DNA of 48,539 nt from Algoriphagus boritolerans DSM 17298 = JCM 18970 (GTDB lineage: Bacteria; Bacteroidota; Bacteroidia; Cytophagales; Cyclobacteriaceae), in NCBI RefSeq assembly GCF_900108085.1, contig NZ_FNVR01000027.1:8046-56584 (forward strand), read 5' to 3'. The first letter of the stretch is position 1, and every line of letters begins with the position of its first letter. The translations under genes were made by a program, and so were the position numbers. Positions 1 to 8,935 of this stretch are shown here, one piece after another. The notes below the pieces were generated by a model. The model did not search any database. It was not told the DNA's origin and saw nothing but the letters and a program-made list of their open reading frames with translations.

Positions 1-241
1 AACCGCTGGAGTAGGATTTTACATCTCGTACAAAGTCAGAAACAGAGAAAGTAGGGTGAATGTCAACCAGCATGTGAATGTGGTCTTCAATTCCGTTTAT
101 TTGAAAAAGTTTTGAATTTTTGTTCTTTACAATTCCCCAGATATAATTGTATACTTCTTTACAATGAAGATCATTAATCGTTTTTTCGGCTCCTTTAGTA
201 TGAAAAACGAGATGGTAGAATAACTGCCGGTACGAACTCAT
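1..241 (-). CDS. Y1 (IS200/REP-associated) transposase, 3' part outside window
   Basis: The reverse strand reads from an ATG at 239-241 to the window edge, giving about 80 residues that begin MSSYRQLFYHLVFHTKGAEK. The segment DHIHMLVDIHP contains the His-hydrophobic-His motif of HUH single-strand transposases (Y1_Tnp family), and the start of the protein fits the family. The catalytic tyrosine would lie beyond the window, so activity cannot be judged. These enzymes act on hairpin ends of single-stranded DNA. A tandem array of hairpin-rich repeats starts about 60 bp upstream of the start codon, which is the setting expected of a REP-associated transposase. Family call is confident; the REP-associated subtype is inference. 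Confidence 0.85.
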   Translation of the reverse strand, partial: MSSYRQLFYHLVFHTKGAEKTINDLHCKEVYNYIWGIVKNKNSKLFQINGIEDHIHMLVDIHPTFSVSDFVRDVKSYSSG

Positions 242-299
242 GAAAATTGATTCCTTATTGAATTGAATTTACAAAAAGTTGGGAGAGAAAGGAAAAGAA

Positions 300-1142
300 T
301 TTCACCCCTACGGGGCTATAGTCCTTTGCTTAGTGCTTTTACTACGGGCTGTACCCGCGGTCATGAATGGTTAGGCTACTTTTGAGCTGAGTCATCAATG
401 CACAAGAGGTTTGATGGTACTTTGACTTTAGAGAAAATCCGAAGGATTATGACTTTTCATGACCTCTGGTGACTAAAAGGAGCCAGAGGTAAAGTTGATA
501 GTAAGTCTTGAGAGCCTCGAAGGGGTGATTCTATGAAAGTAAGTGATAAGTTTCACCCCTACGGGGCTATAGTCCTGTGAATTAATGCTTTTACCACGGG
601 CTGCACCCTCGGTCAAGAATGGTTAGGCTCCTTCGGAGCTAAGTCATCAATGCGCAAGAGGTTTGATGGTACTTTGACTTAGAGAAAATCCGAAGGATTG
701 TGACCTTTCATGACCTCCGGTGACTGAAAGGAGCCGGAGGTAAAGTTGATGGTAAATCTTGAGAGTCCCGAAGGGATGATTCTATGAAAGTAAGTAATAA
801 GTTTCACCCCTACGGGGCTATAGTCCTGTGACTTAATGCTGTTGCCACGGGCTTCACCCGCGGTCAAGAATGGTTAGGCTCCTTCGGAGCTAAGTCATCA
901 ATGCGCAAGAGGTTTGATGGTACTTTGACTTTAGAGAAAATCCGAAGGATTGTGACCTTTCATGACCTCCGGTGACTGAAAGGAGCCGGGGGTAAAGTTG
1001 ATGGTAAATCTTGAGAGTCCCGAAGGGATGATTCTATGAAAGTAAGTAATAAGTTTCACCCCTACGGGGCTATAGTCCTGTGAATTAATGCTTTTACCAC
1101 GGGCTGCACCCTCGGTCATGAATGGTTAGGCTCCTTCGGAGC
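300..1142. repeat. Tandem array of ~251-bp hairpin-rich units (3 full + 1 partial)
   Basis: Units start at 300, 551, 802 and 1054 (period 251-252); the last stops matching near 1142. Each starts TTTCACCCCTACGGGGCT. In unit 2 the hairpins are CCCC/GGGG with loop TAC (556-566), GCTCC/GGAGC with loop TTC (627-639), CATCAA/TTGATG (645-668), AATCC/GGATT with loop GAA (687-699), ACCTCCGG/CCGGAGGT (713-741) and TCCC/GGGA with loop GAA (766-776). In unit 1 the long stem reads ACCTCTGG/CCAGAGGT, so both arms changed together. Short 62-residue reading frames inside the units are by-products of the repeat. Likely REP/BIME-like DNA mobilised by the neighbouring Y1 transposase. Confidence 0.9.
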
Positions 1143-1233
1143 TGAATTCCCAATTGGGTTAGTCAACTAGTCATTTGGAATGGTTGTATCGAATTACAGA
1201 TTCGTTTTGATATAAAGGCAGGATTAAGCGTCA

Positions 1234-1256
1234 AAAAAGCTTAAGTGAAGCTTTTT
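1234..1256 (-). terminator. Hairpin terminator downstream of the 1376-1897 gene
   Basis: AAAAAGCTT and AAGCTTTTT pair perfectly around a 5-nt loop, and on the minus strand the stem runs into a T tract. It lies about 120 bp after the stop codon of the minus-strand beta-barrel gene. Between them is a second inverted repeat, CACACT (1305-1310) with AGTGTG (1324-1329), in a GC-richer stretch that contains no gene. The remainder of 1143-1375 shows nothing I recognise. Confidence 0.5.
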
Positions 1257-1375
1257 AGTGAGAGGCTAGCGTGCAAGGCGGGCAATCTACGCTCAGTCCA
1301 GCGCCACACTACACTCAGATGGGAGTGTGACACCAAACGCCTAGACCATCGTTCAAACAGTTAGAAAAAACAGTT

Positions 1376-1897
1376 CTAATAAATACGATACCACAAACTA
1401 AGCCCGGCACTTGGAAAAATTGGAAATACAATTTCATCATTGTATTGTGGATTGGGTCCAATTTCTTTACTTCTACTTCTAATTCTCGTTATTATTCCTG
1501 CGTCAAGGCTAATTCCGATTCTTTTCGAAACATTAAAATCTCTACCAATTCTCGAATTAAATAGCCATGTCAAAGTTCTTAAGCTGGATGTTTCGTCCTT
1601 GTACAAAACCAAACCATTCCTTAAATACCATGGCTTTCTCGTACTGAGTTCGGCCTTTCCGGCAAAGTGATAAAAAAATTCACCGGTAAAAATCTCAGGC
1701 CTATTAGTTCCTCTTCTTTGAGCGAAGACTGTACCGATTCCAATGCCATATTGCATTTGATTTTTTTGAAAACGTAATCCAATATCAGAGGATTCATTAG
1801 GCCCAATTCCAATTGAAACATTCAGGCTTTTCCGATCTTGACCTAAACTTAGGTTTGAAAAGGAAATAAAAAGAAAGAGAAAAAGAAGGGGTTTCAT
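1376..1897 (-). CDS. Putative outer-membrane beta-barrel protein
   Basis: This 173-residue protein has a clear signal peptide (MKPLLFLFLFISFSNLSLGQ) and then alternating hydrophobic/polar strands with aromatic ends, finishing in LWYRIY as expected of a small outer-membrane barrel. No specific family is recognised. The ATG at 1897 is chosen because the signal peptide starts there. The gene stands alone, convergent with nothing, between the hairpin array and a toxin-antitoxin module, and is followed by a structured non-coding tail (see 1234-1375). Such orphan secreted genes in mobile surroundings are often cargo; that is inference. Confidence 0.6.
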   Translation of the reverse strand: MKPLLFLFLFISFSNLSLGQDRKSLNVSIGIGPNESSDIGLRFQKNQMQYGIGIGTVFAQRRGTNRPEIFTGEFFYHFAGKAELSTRKPWYLRNGLVLYKDETSSLRTLTWLFNSRIGRDFNVSKRIGISLDAGIITRIRSRSKEIGPNPQYNDEIVFPIFPSAGLSLWYRIY

Positions 1898-2014
1898 AGT
1901 TAGGATCTATAATTAGTTTGGTTACTCCGCTTGGCAACGATTCTTCTCTGTATTTTTGAAGTTCAATTCCACCTTTATATCCCTACCTTTTTTATAATTG
2001 GTTAAATTATCAAA

Positions 2015-2226
2015 TTACTTCACAAACAACACCCCAATCCCCTTCTCACTTGCCAACTTATTAAATGCCGGAACTGCTGTTTCGATCAGTCTTTTGCCTT
2101 CTGTTTCAAGTGGTTTCCATTGTTCCATCAGTTCGGTATAGCGGGCTTTGGTGCCTTCGTTGATCTTGGGAATACTACTTTCCCCATGGTTCATCATAAA
2201 CATAAAGTTGGCGGTAAATTTGTTTA
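2015..2226 (-). pseudogene. Duplicated 3' fragment of the 3001-6138 Asp-box protein gene
   Basis: About 70 codons match the C-terminus of the 1045-residue protein encoded at 3001-6138. They run from [20 protein letters not shown] to VGVLFVK and a stop; eight or nine residues differ and nucleotide identity is roughly 85-90% by eye. The open frame can be extended to a TTG at 2239, but no ATG precedes it, so this is a detached gene end and not an independent gene. It lies directly downstream of higA (23 bp), so that the toxin-antitoxin module sits between two copies of the same gene end. Confidence 0.85.
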
Positions 2227-2248
2227 GGTGTTTTGCCAAAAGCCTTGT

Positions 2249-2551
2249 TTAAAGTTTGATTGAAAGTTCAAGTTGTCCGCCTAATCCGCGTTCGACAATT
2301 TTTTGAAGTGTCGATAGACGGACTTCCTTTAAATTATTTTCTATCCTTGAAATGTAGCCCTTGTTGGTTCCGCATTTTTCTGCGAGTTCTTCTTGAGTCA
2401 TTCCTTTTTTTATTCGGGCCTGTTGGATTAGAAACCCGATTTTGAAAGCTTCATAACCCTTTTCAAATGCTTGCCGGTCGGGGGTTCCTTCTGGACCAAA
2501 TTCTTCTTCAATGAATTGATCGAGGGTTTTGAGATTATCTTTCTTGCTCAT
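2249..2551 (-). CDS. higA: HigA-type antitoxin, HTH_3/XRE family
   Basis: The 100-residue protein starts MSKKDNLKTLDQFIEEEFGP and carries a helix-turn-helix in its second half (IQQARIKKGMTQEELAEKCG followed by NKGYISRIEN), typical of HigA antitoxins that bind DNA and neutralise a RelE/HigB toxin. I chose the ATG at 2551: the longer frame to 2635 runs through the toxin gene, whereas 2551 gives the usual 17-bp overlap with the end of higB (stop at 2535). Order is toxin first, antitoxin second, as in higBA loci. A dyad upstream of higB (2900-2917) is a plausible operator for it. Confidence 0.85.
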   Translation of the reverse strand: MSKKDNLKTLDQFIEEEFGPEGTPDRQAFEKGYEAFKIGFLIQQARIKKGMTQEELAEKCGTNKGYISRIENNLKEVRLSTLQKIVERGLGGQLELSIKL

Positions 2552-2879
2552 ATTCTTTTTTGATTCGAAGTGCTTTTTCAATTTCAGATTTGGGAGTCTT
2601 CTGTGACTTTTTTTGAAACCCATTTGCCAGAACAATTAATCTCCCTTCATCGAAGAAGCTGAAAATTCGAAATATGTCGCTTCCTTGTTGGATTCGGATT
2701 TCATAAAGTCCTTCCGTTCCTTCCAAATGTTTGAAGTAATCAGTCGGGATTTGCTTTTGGGTTTCGATAATTCTAAATGTCCAGAGAATCTTTTCTTTAA
2801 CCTTCAGATTCTGATTTTTATAGAATTCACCGAAATAGTCTTTGTAGAAAGTGATAATCCGGATTTTTATCTCTCTCAT
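2535..2879 (-). CDS. higB: HigB/RelE-like toxin (phage-derived Gp49-like family)
   Basis: A 114-residue basic protein with the RelE/HigB fold signature: an N-terminal helix with FYKDYFGEFYKNQNLKVKEK, a central EGTEGLYEIRIQQGSDIFRI strand pair, then FFDEGRLIVLANGFQKKSQK and a C-terminal lysine/glutamate-rich helix (KTPKSEIEKALRIKKEYEQE). This family cleaves mRNA at the ribosome. It is co-transcribed with the antitoxin (17-bp overlap). The module has no neighbours of its own and is flanked by duplicated ends of an unrelated gene, so it appears to have been inserted as a unit. Confidence 0.85.
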   Translation of the reverse strand: MREIKIRIITFYKDYFGEFYKNQNLKVKEKILWTFRIIETQKQIPTDYFKHLEGTEGLYEIRIQQGSDIFRIFSFFDEGRLIVLANGFQKKSQKTPKSEIEKALRIKKEYEQER

Positions 2880-2899
2880 ACGTTACATAGTTATAAAAA

Positions 2900-2917
2900 G
2901 TTGTCCATTCGGACAAC
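2900..2917 (-). promoter_or_regulatory. Inverted repeat upstream of higB, likely HigA operator
   Basis: GTTGTCC and GGACAAC form a perfect 7-bp dyad separated by 4 nt, about 20 bp upstream of the higB start. Position and size suit autoregulation by the HTH antitoxin. No T tract follows it on the minus strand beyond TTTTTA, so an operator is preferred over a terminator. Confidence 0.55.
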
Positions 2918-2944
2918 AAGTGATTGCGAATTAAAAATGTTTTG

Positions 2945-2981
2945 AACTCAAGCTTAAGCTCCAAAACATTAAGCTTGAGTT
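2945..2981 (-). terminator. Long hairpin after the Asp-box protein gene
   Basis: AACTCAAGCTTAA (2945-2957) and TTAAGCTTGAGTT (2969-2981) are a perfect 13-bp inverted repeat with an 11-nt loop. It lies 20 bp beyond the stop codon of the minus-strand gene at 3001 and before the higB operator, so it most likely ends that transcript and insulates the toxin-antitoxin module. Confidence 0.6.
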
Positions 2982-3000
2982 AATTTCCTGTTTTTTTTAC

Positions 3001-6000
3001 CTATTTCACAAACAACACCCCAACTCCCTTTTCACCTGCCAGCTTATTAAATGCCGGAATGGCTGTTTCGATCAGTCTTTTTCCTTCTGTTTCCAGCGGT
3101 TTCCACTGGTCTATCAGCTCAGCATAGCGGGCTTTGGTGCCTTCGTTGATTTTTGGAATGCTGCTTTCGCCATGGTTCATCATAAACATAAAGTTGGCGG
3201 TGAACTTGTTGGGGAAGTTTTCCACGTCGTCGTAGGCGGTGGACTTGCGCTGTACCATGTCTTCATCCCAAGCCTTGAGTTCCTTCAGCAGTTTTTCACC
3301 TTCTTTTTTCAGGTCGGCATACTCCGCTTTGCCTTCCAGTTTTTTCAGCAGTTCGGCCACTTGATCCTGGTATGCTTTGGCTTTATTGACCGTTTCGTGC
3401 ATGGTAGTCACTTCGGCTTCCAGCTGACTCATCCATTCGTGGTAGGCTTGATAATCGGCTGGGGTCAGATTGTACCCCGGAATGTCTTTGATCTCTCCTT
3501 TGGCTTCAGCTGTAATTCCTCCTCCGCTGAGACGAAGCGTGTAGGTGCCGGGAATGGCTTTGTGGCCCGCATAGTTTGATTCGATGTAGGCGTCCTTCAC
3601 TCCGGGTACGGTGGGATAGCGCAGGTTCCAGACGAATCGGTTGAGGCCTTTACGGGTGGAAATTGTAGGCTCCGGAGCTGGTCCTCCATCCCAAGGGGTA
3701 AAGTCCGTGTCCTTTTTGGAACTGATCATTCGCACAAGATTGCCATTGGAATCCAAGACCTCCAATGTCAGTTCGGTACTATCTGCAAATTTCTCCGGCA
3801 AGTGATAGTAGATCACCATGCCATTGGCGGGGTTGTGTCCTTGGAATGGGTGCGTGCCAGTGAATCCATCCAGATTTCCTCCATTCATGCTGGAGTACCA
3901 GTTGCCCAAAAGTGCGATTTCCGGAGTGTAGAGCGTGATTTGGTCCACTTTTGGCTGGAGTTCACGGACGGCATTGAGTTCGTCGAGAATCCAATAGGAT
4001 CGTCCGGCAGTCGCCACGATCAGATCATCATGGGCTATTTTCAGATCGGTAATCGGAGTGAGCGGGAGGTTGAGTTGGAAGGGATTCCAGTTGGCACCGC
4101 CGTCTTTGGAGAGGTATATGCCGGTTTCGGTACCGGCGAAAAGTAAGTTTTTAACCTTGGTATCTTCCCGTACCACTCGGGTAAAGGCGCCGTAAGGAAT
4201 GCCTTTGGAGCTATTGGTCCAGGTCTTTCCGTAGTCGGTGGTCTTGTAGATCCCCGGGGTGTAATCGTTGAATTTGTATCGGGTGGTGGCGATATAGGCC
4301 GTGGCTGGATCATGTGGAGATACTTCTATCGCATTGACCAAGCATTCGGCAAGGCCTTTTGGCGTGACATTGGTCCAGGTTTTTCCTCCGTCTCGGGTAA
4401 GATGCACAAGTCCGTCATCACTTCCTGTCCAGATTACACCTTTTTCATGAGGGCTTTCCATTACATAGGCAATGGTGCCATAGTTCTCCGCACCTACGGC
4501 TTCATTGGTGTAAGGCACGCCGCCTTTTCCCTGCTTTTCCTTTTCATTTCGGGTCAGATCAGGAGAGACCTCCGTCCAGGTTTTGCCCCAATCCTGAGTT
4601 TTAAGCAGAACCTGTGCCCCATGGTAATAGGTATTGGGTTCGTACTGTGACCAAATGATGGGTGCGTTCCAGTTGAAGCGGTACTTCATGTCTTTGGCAT
4701 CCATGCCAAGGTATTGAATAGGGGCGGCCATGATGTTGGTCGAGCCCTGTGTTTCCATATCGAGCACTTCGATCGTGCCCTGATAGCTTCCTCCAAGCAC
4801 ATATCTCGGATCATCCGGATCGAAAGCCAAGAAGGCGCTTTCTCCACCTGCGGAATAATTCCAATGCTCCTGCGTGATGCCTCCGCGACCCAAAGCCATG
4901 CTTGATATTACGACAGAAGTATTATCCTGCTGACCGCCGTAGATGCGATAGGGAAATTTATTGTCTGTGTTTATCCGGTACATCTGTGCAGTTGGCATAT
5001 TGCTTTGAGTAGACCAGGTTTTACCGCCGTTGAAGGAAATAGATCCACCACCGTCATCGGCGAGGATCATATTGTTGGCGTTTTTGGGGTTGATCCAGAG
5101 ATCGTGATAGTCCCCGTGCGGGCCGTCGATGTCCTCGAAAGTTTTGCCTCCATCAATAGATACTAAGAATGGAGCGCTTTGCACATAGACTTTGTGCTCG
5201 TTGATCGGATCGGCAAAAACCTCGATGTAGTACCAAGCCCGCTGGGTAAGCCGATTGCTTTTGTTGATGAGCGTCCAGCTTTCTCCTGCATCAGTGGACA
5301 CGAATAGTCCACCCAAATCCTTTTCGGTATCACTTTCCACCAGGGCATAGACTTTATTTGAATTGGCTCTGGAGACGGAGATGGCCATTTTTCCTTTTTC
5401 CTCGGGCAAGCCTTTGTGGATTTTCTTCCAGGTTTTTCCCGAGTCAATGGACTTGTAGAGTCCGGAGCCCGGACCGCCGGACTTCACCTGCCAGGGGAAT
5501 CGCTGATGTTCCCACATGGCAGCGTAGAGGATCTCGGGATAGTTCATATCCATGGAAAGTTCCACCGCGCCGGTCATGTTGTCTACAAAGAGGACTTTTT
5601 CCCAAGTTGCACCACCATCGATGGATTTGTAAACGCCACGATCCTCATTGGGAGCGTGAAGAGCGCCTTGAGCTGCGACAAAAAGCACATCGGGATTGGT
5701 TGGATGAATTTGAATTCGGGAGATATGTTGGGTTTTCTCCAAGCCAAGTTTTTTCCAGGTTTTGCCTGCATCGGTGGATTTGTAGACACCATCTCCATAC
5801 GAGGTCATGACGCCGCGTGGGGCATGCTCACCCATGCCGACGTAGATAACGTTGGGATTGCTTTCGGCGACTGCGACAGCGCCAACCGAACCTGTGGTGA
5901 AAAATCCGTCGGAAATATTTTCCCAATGCTGTCCTGCATCCGAGGTTTTCCAGAGTCCCCCTCCGGTGGTGCCGAAGTAGTAGGTCAGCGGATCATTGAC

Positions 6001-6138
6001 AACCCCGGTGGCTGCTACCGATCGACCGCCGCGAAAAGGGCCGATGTTTCGGTATTTTAATGGAAGAGAAGAATCGAAGGTTTGGGAATAGGAGGTGAGG
6101 CTGCTGAGTAGCAGCAAAAAGGAAAATATCTTTTTCAT
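3001..6138 (-). CDS. Secreted Asp-box (BNR/VPS10-sortilin-like) repeat protein
   Basis: A 1045-residue exported protein (signal peptide [19 protein letters not shown]). The first ~700 residues hold at least ten Asp-box motifs (S/T-x-D-x-G-x-T-W), for example [22 protein letters not shown] and [11 protein letters not shown], which mark one or two ten-bladed beta-propellers of the sortilin/VPS10 type. Database entries of this kind are often called 'glycosyl hydrolase', but I see no catalytic site and would not assign one. After it come a beta-sandwich-like part and a helical C-terminus with the [17 protein letters not shown] segment that is duplicated at 2015-2226. The gene stands alone, with a terminator-like hairpin at 2945-2981. 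Confidence 0.8.
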   Translation of the reverse strand: MKKIFSFLLLLSSLTSYSQTFDSSLPLKYRNIGPFRGGRSVAATGVVNDPLTYYFGTTGGGLWKTSDAGQHWENISDGFFTTGSVGAVAVAESNPNVIYVGMGEHAPRGVMTSYGDGVYKSTDAGKTWKKLGLEKTQHISRIQIHPTNPDVLFVAAQGALHAPNEDRGVYKSIDGGATWEKVLFVDNMTGAVELSMDMNYPEILYAAMWEHQRFPWQVKSGGPGSGLYKSIDSGKTWKKIHKGLPEEKGKMAISVSRANSNKVYALVESDTEKDLGGLFVSTDAGESWTLINKSNRLTQRAWYYIEVFADPINEHKVYVQSAPFLVSIDGGKTFEDIDGPHGDYHDLWINPKNANNMILADDGGGSISFNGGKTWSTQSNMPTAQMYRINTDNKFPYRIYGGQQDNTSVVISSMALGRGGITQEHWNYSAGGESAFLAFDPDDPRYVLGGSYQGTIEVLDMETQGSTNIMAAPIQYLGMDAKDMKYRFNWNAPIIWSQYEPNTYYHGAQVLLKTQDWGKTWTEVSPDLTRNEKEKQGKGGVPYTNEAVGAENYGTIAYVMESPHEKGVIWTGSDDGLVHLTRDGGKTWTNVTPKGLAECLVNAIEVSPHDPATAYIATTRYKFNDYTPGIYKTTDYGKTWTNSSKGIPYGAFTRVVREDTKVKNLLFAGTETGIYLSKDGGANWNPFQLNLPLTPITDLKIAHDDLIVATAGRSYWILDELNAVRELQPKVDQITLYTPEIALLGNWYSSMNGGNLDGFTGTHPFQGHNPANGMVIYYHLPEKFADSTELTLEVLDSNGNLVRMISSKKDTDFTPWDGGPAPEPTISTRKGLNRFVWNLRYPTVPGVKDAYIESNYAGHKAIPGTYTLRLSGGGITAEAKGEIKDIPGYNLTPADYQAYHEWMSQLEAEVTTMHETVNKAKAYQDQVAELLKKLEGKAEYADLKKEGEKLLKELKAWDEDMVQRKSTAYDDVENFPNKFTANFMFMMNHGESSIPKINEGTKARYAELIDQWKPLETEGKRLIETAIPAFNKLAGEKGVGVLFVK

Positions 6139-6364
6139 TGTAAAGCGGTGGTTTTGGATTCATAAGATATAGAAAAGACGAAAGAATTCAGAAGAAAATT
6201 TGTCCGATGTCGGATGACCGATGTCCGGTGATTTTCCGAGTCCTAATTATTTTGCCATTGGGGCATTTAGGGCATTAAGGATTGCCAGTTTCGCCGCGTA
6301 AAGATGGATGGCTCTTAATGCTCTAAATTTTCTTAAAGTTTTAAAAAATCAGAAAAGAAAGTAT

Positions 6365-6398
6365 AAAAAAGGCATGAATCCTTTCGAATCCATGCCTT
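6365..6398 (-). terminator. Rho-independent terminator of the DUF6600 gene
   Basis: On the minus strand AAGGCATG and CATGCCTT pair and are followed by TTTTTT, 25 bp beyond the stop codon at 6424. The rest of the gap 6139-6364 holds no gene; it contains a short degenerate direct repeat (CCGATGTCGG / CCGATGTCCGG, about 6203-6230). Confidence 0.75.
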
Positions 6399-6423
6399 GG
6401 TAATAATTGGTTTAGTTTAATCT

Positions 6424-7884
6424 TTAATTTCCTCTGCCGCCACTTCTGATCGGTGTGCTGTTACTTCTACTTTGCGGGGCAGGCGCAGATTGCCTGGCCG
6501 GTGCAGAGGATTTTATCTGAGGAGATGAGGAGCGGCTTTGCTGCAATCTTGTCGGCTGAGAAACTTGGCTTCGAGATGGCTGGCTACTTCTCATCTGTGG
6601 AGCCTGAGATTTGGGAGCCTGCATTCTGGCAGGAGCTTGGACCCTCGCCGGAGCCTGTGCAGGTCTGGACTGCTGCACAGTACCACGGTTTGGCGCAGGC
6701 TGTTGTCTTCTCGATTCCACCCAATTCCTTTCATTCCCTGAGCGACTTGCCGGAGCAGTGGTTCGCTGATTCATAGTTGGAGTGATTCTCCTATCAGAAG
6801 ATCTTGGCGGTACGGTCTGACGAGTCTCTGTCCTTTGAATCTGAGCAGGAGCGGTGCTTCTGATTCTCGAGTCATTGGGCATGGGTGTCACTTTTGGTCT
6901 ATCTGATCCCTCATTTGCCGACGGCCTGGCAGATTTGCTTGGGGAAGTTCTTCCAGTCGTGAGATCTGAGTTTTGCGCAGCTCTTCTTGGGGATTCCAGT
7001 GTTCTTCCCGTCGAACCAGATCCAACAGATGAGTTTCGAGACGGAGCAATAGCGTTCAATTCTCTACTGCTTCTGGCGCTTTTTGCCTGCTCAGCTTCCA
7101 ATACTCTGGAAGGTCTTGAACCAACACTTGTTCCTCTGGAATTCTGAATTTCAGGTCTGTACAAGTTCAGCGAGTTTTGGGAAACCGAAGCTCTGCCTGG
7201 GGCATCTGTATTTCTGACTTGATACACCGGTACATTACTTCGTGTGACTTGCTGTAATTCTCTTCGCGAAGGTCCGGTCACATAAGTCTGATTATTGTAG
7301 ACGTAGGTATTGTTGATGACCGTGGTATTATTATAGATTTTCACACGGGTGCGGTAAGGTGCATAATATTGATAGGCATAGCGATGATAGATTCGGTGTC
7401 TTGGGAGAAATACCCAGTGGAAGACAGGGATATTTATTCTGACATTGATAAATGCACCCGGACCCAAAGGCGCCCAGCCATAGTAGCCACCGCCTGTTCT
7501 CCAATTCACCCAAGCCGGTCCCCATTCGTAACCGGGAATCCAAGCCCAGCTTTGGAAGTAGTCGTCAAAGTACCAACGTCCGTAGTGGAATGGTGCCCAG
7601 CCCCAATCGTAATAGGAAACCCAAGTGTTGCCGAACTCGGTCATTACCCAGTGACCTTGGGTGCCGTAGGGATGAAATCCATGCTCTACTGCCGGCAACC
7701 AAATGTAGCCGTATCGGGCATCTCTGACCCAGTCCCCATAGGGGGCAAGTTCATCGTAGAATATCTGAAAGCTTACACCTCGGTTGATAGTTGCTTCAGC
7801 TTTCTGAGGGGAAATCATGCTTGAAAGCATGACAATTCCCAGGGTGAAGAAGCCTAACCAGCGGGTACCAAAGTTCGTTTTCAT
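6424..7884 (-). CDS. DUF6600-type exported protein with basic Ser/Gln/Pro/Arg tail
   Basis: 486 residues. A signal peptide (to about residue 31, ending PQKAEA) is followed by a Trp/Tyr/Gly-rich N-terminal half with repeated YGDWV, YGYIWLP, WGWAPFHYGRW and WGPAWVNW motifs, the hallmark of DUF6600. From about residue 200 the protein becomes low-complexity, rich in Arg, Ser, Gln, Pro and Ala, strongly basic and probably disordered. The function of the family is unknown; the architecture suggests an envelope protein with an extended, perhaps polyanion-binding tail (inference). Own terminator at 6365-6398; no operon partners. Confidence 0.75.
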   Translation of the reverse strand: MKTNFGTRWLGFFTLGIVMLSSMISPQKAEATINRGVSFQIFYDELAPYGDWVRDARYGYIWLPAVEHGFHPYGTQGHWVMTEFGNTWVSYYDWGWAPFHYGRWYFDDYFQSWAWIPGYEWGPAWVNWRTGGGYYGWAPLGPGAFINVRINIPVFHWVFLPRHRIYHRYAYQYYAPYRTRVKIYNNTTVINNTYVYNNQTYVTGPSRRELQQVTRSNVPVYQVRNTDAPGRASVSQNSLNLYRPEIQNSRGTSVGSRPSRVLEAEQAKSARSSRELNAIAPSRNSSVGSGSTGRTLESPRRAAQNSDLTTGRTSPSKSARPSANEGSDRPKVTPMPNDSRIRSTAPAQIQRTETRQTVPPRSSDRRITPTMNQRTTAPASRSGNERNWVESRRQQPAPNRGTVQQSRPAQAPARVQAPARMQAPKSQAPQMRSSQPSRSQVSQPTRLQQSRSSSPQIKSSAPARQSAPAPQSRSNSTPIRSGGRGN

Positions 7885-8340
7885 AGTTTTGTGGTTTAGT
7901 AGTGGATTGGTAGAAGGGGATGGGTTGGGGCACTCAGTTTTTTTCAGTTTGAGATAGTTTATATTCGTTAATTAGGTAGATGCAAGTTTGGTCAAGAGGG
8001 TTGCATGGGTTTAGCAGCTAATTCAATAAGTTTTAGAAATTTATTCGAAAAACCCCTGAATAAAGTTTTGTAAATTTTTAAAATACCCTAATATAATTTC
8101 AACTTATTAAAATATTTTATAAAAGGTGACTAGAGAATAATGAAATTTAAACAAACACTATTTTTATTATTCGAAATAAAGTCCTTGGGGATGGTGGTCT
8201 TGATGCTATTTTTTAAAAAGTTGGCTTTAGAAGTATTTCAAATAAATCAAGATTTGATTCAAAAAATAGGTTTTTCAAGTCGCTGAATAAGTCGGTGATT
8301 CATTTTATCCGGTCTCTTTTTAGCTTTTCCGGAAAAAACG
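7885..8340. other. Gene-free AT-rich region between divergent genes
   Basis: No reading frame with coding character, RNA gene or strong dyad was found. The stretch is AT-rich and must hold the promoters of the two divergent genes at 7884 (minus) and 8341 (plus), but I could not place either confidently. Confidence 0.5.
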
Positions 8341-8928
8341 ATGAGCAGGTTTTTCAAATTTTCCGCCCTTTGGTTATTGTCATTGTTCGTGTTTTCCTGT
8401 GGCAATTCAACAGAAGATCAACAGCCACAGACCGAAGGCTTTATCCGATTCAAAGTGGATGGAGTTCAAAAGGAATTCAAAGCCAACCCAATGACACCGA
8501 TGTCCTTCAGCTTTGATTCCAATGGTCCGGCGTACAATGCCATTCTTCAGGTCTTAGGACCCGGAAGTACCGGCACAAGTAATTTTGTACAGTTTAATGT
8601 CTGGAATGAAAAAATCTTCGAAACAAATGTGGATTATCAGATGCAACAGTCCGTTTCCTATCGGGGAGCAGCAATAGCCCGGATCAATTTTACTTATTCA
8701 GATGAACAGGGACAATTGTATAATGCTGTTTTGTTAAAGCAAAATCTCCCGAATATTGAGGTCAAAAATGATGCGACCGTTCGGTTTACCAAAATCACCA
8801 ACGATTGGGCAGAGGGGACTTTTACAGCGATTTTGATCGGTCCGGTCACTACCTCTGGTATTGGTAATCAGGAGCGGAGTATCTCAGAGGGTCAGTTCAG
8901 CATCAAACTGGTAAACCTGACCCCCTGA
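8341..8928 (+). CDS. Hypothetical lipoprotein
   Basis: 195 residues. The N-terminus (MSRFFKFSALWLLSLFVFSCG) is a lipoprotein signal with its lipid-acceptor cysteine at residue 20, so the mature protein should be anchored in the envelope. The remainder is predicted beta-rich (GFIRFKVDGVQKEFKANPM, VRFTKITNDWAEGTFTAILI), resembling small Bacteroidota lipoproteins in which a 'DGxxxxF' strand opens a beta-sandwich. No known function. It is convergent with the beta-barrel gene at 8936, with only 7 bp between the stop codons. Confidence 0.7.
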   Translation: MSRFFKFSALWLLSLFVFSCGNSTEDQQPQTEGFIRFKVDGVQKEFKANPMTPMSFSFDSNGPAYNAILQVLGPGSTGTSNFVQFNVWNEKIFETNVDYQMQQSVSYRGAAIARINFTYSDEQGQLYNAVLLKQNLPNIEVKNDATVRFTKITNDWAEGTFTAILIGPVTTSGIGNQERSISEGQFSIKLVNLTP

Positions 8929-8935
8929 ACTCGTT

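Noticed and set aside
679..1119. Two nearly identical 62-codon minus-strand reading frames (679-867 and 931-1119).
   Set aside because: They repeat only because the 251-bp unit repeats; hairpin arms fall inside them and no start signal or protein family fits.
1190..1375. Integron attC site after the orphan beta-barrel gene.
   Set aside because: A CTAAC-like core is present on one side, but no matching GTTRRRY core on the other, so the claim cannot be supported.
2015..2239. Independent 74-residue gene.
   Set aside because: It starts only at TTG and is entirely a copy of the C-terminus encoded at 3001; treated as a gene fragment.
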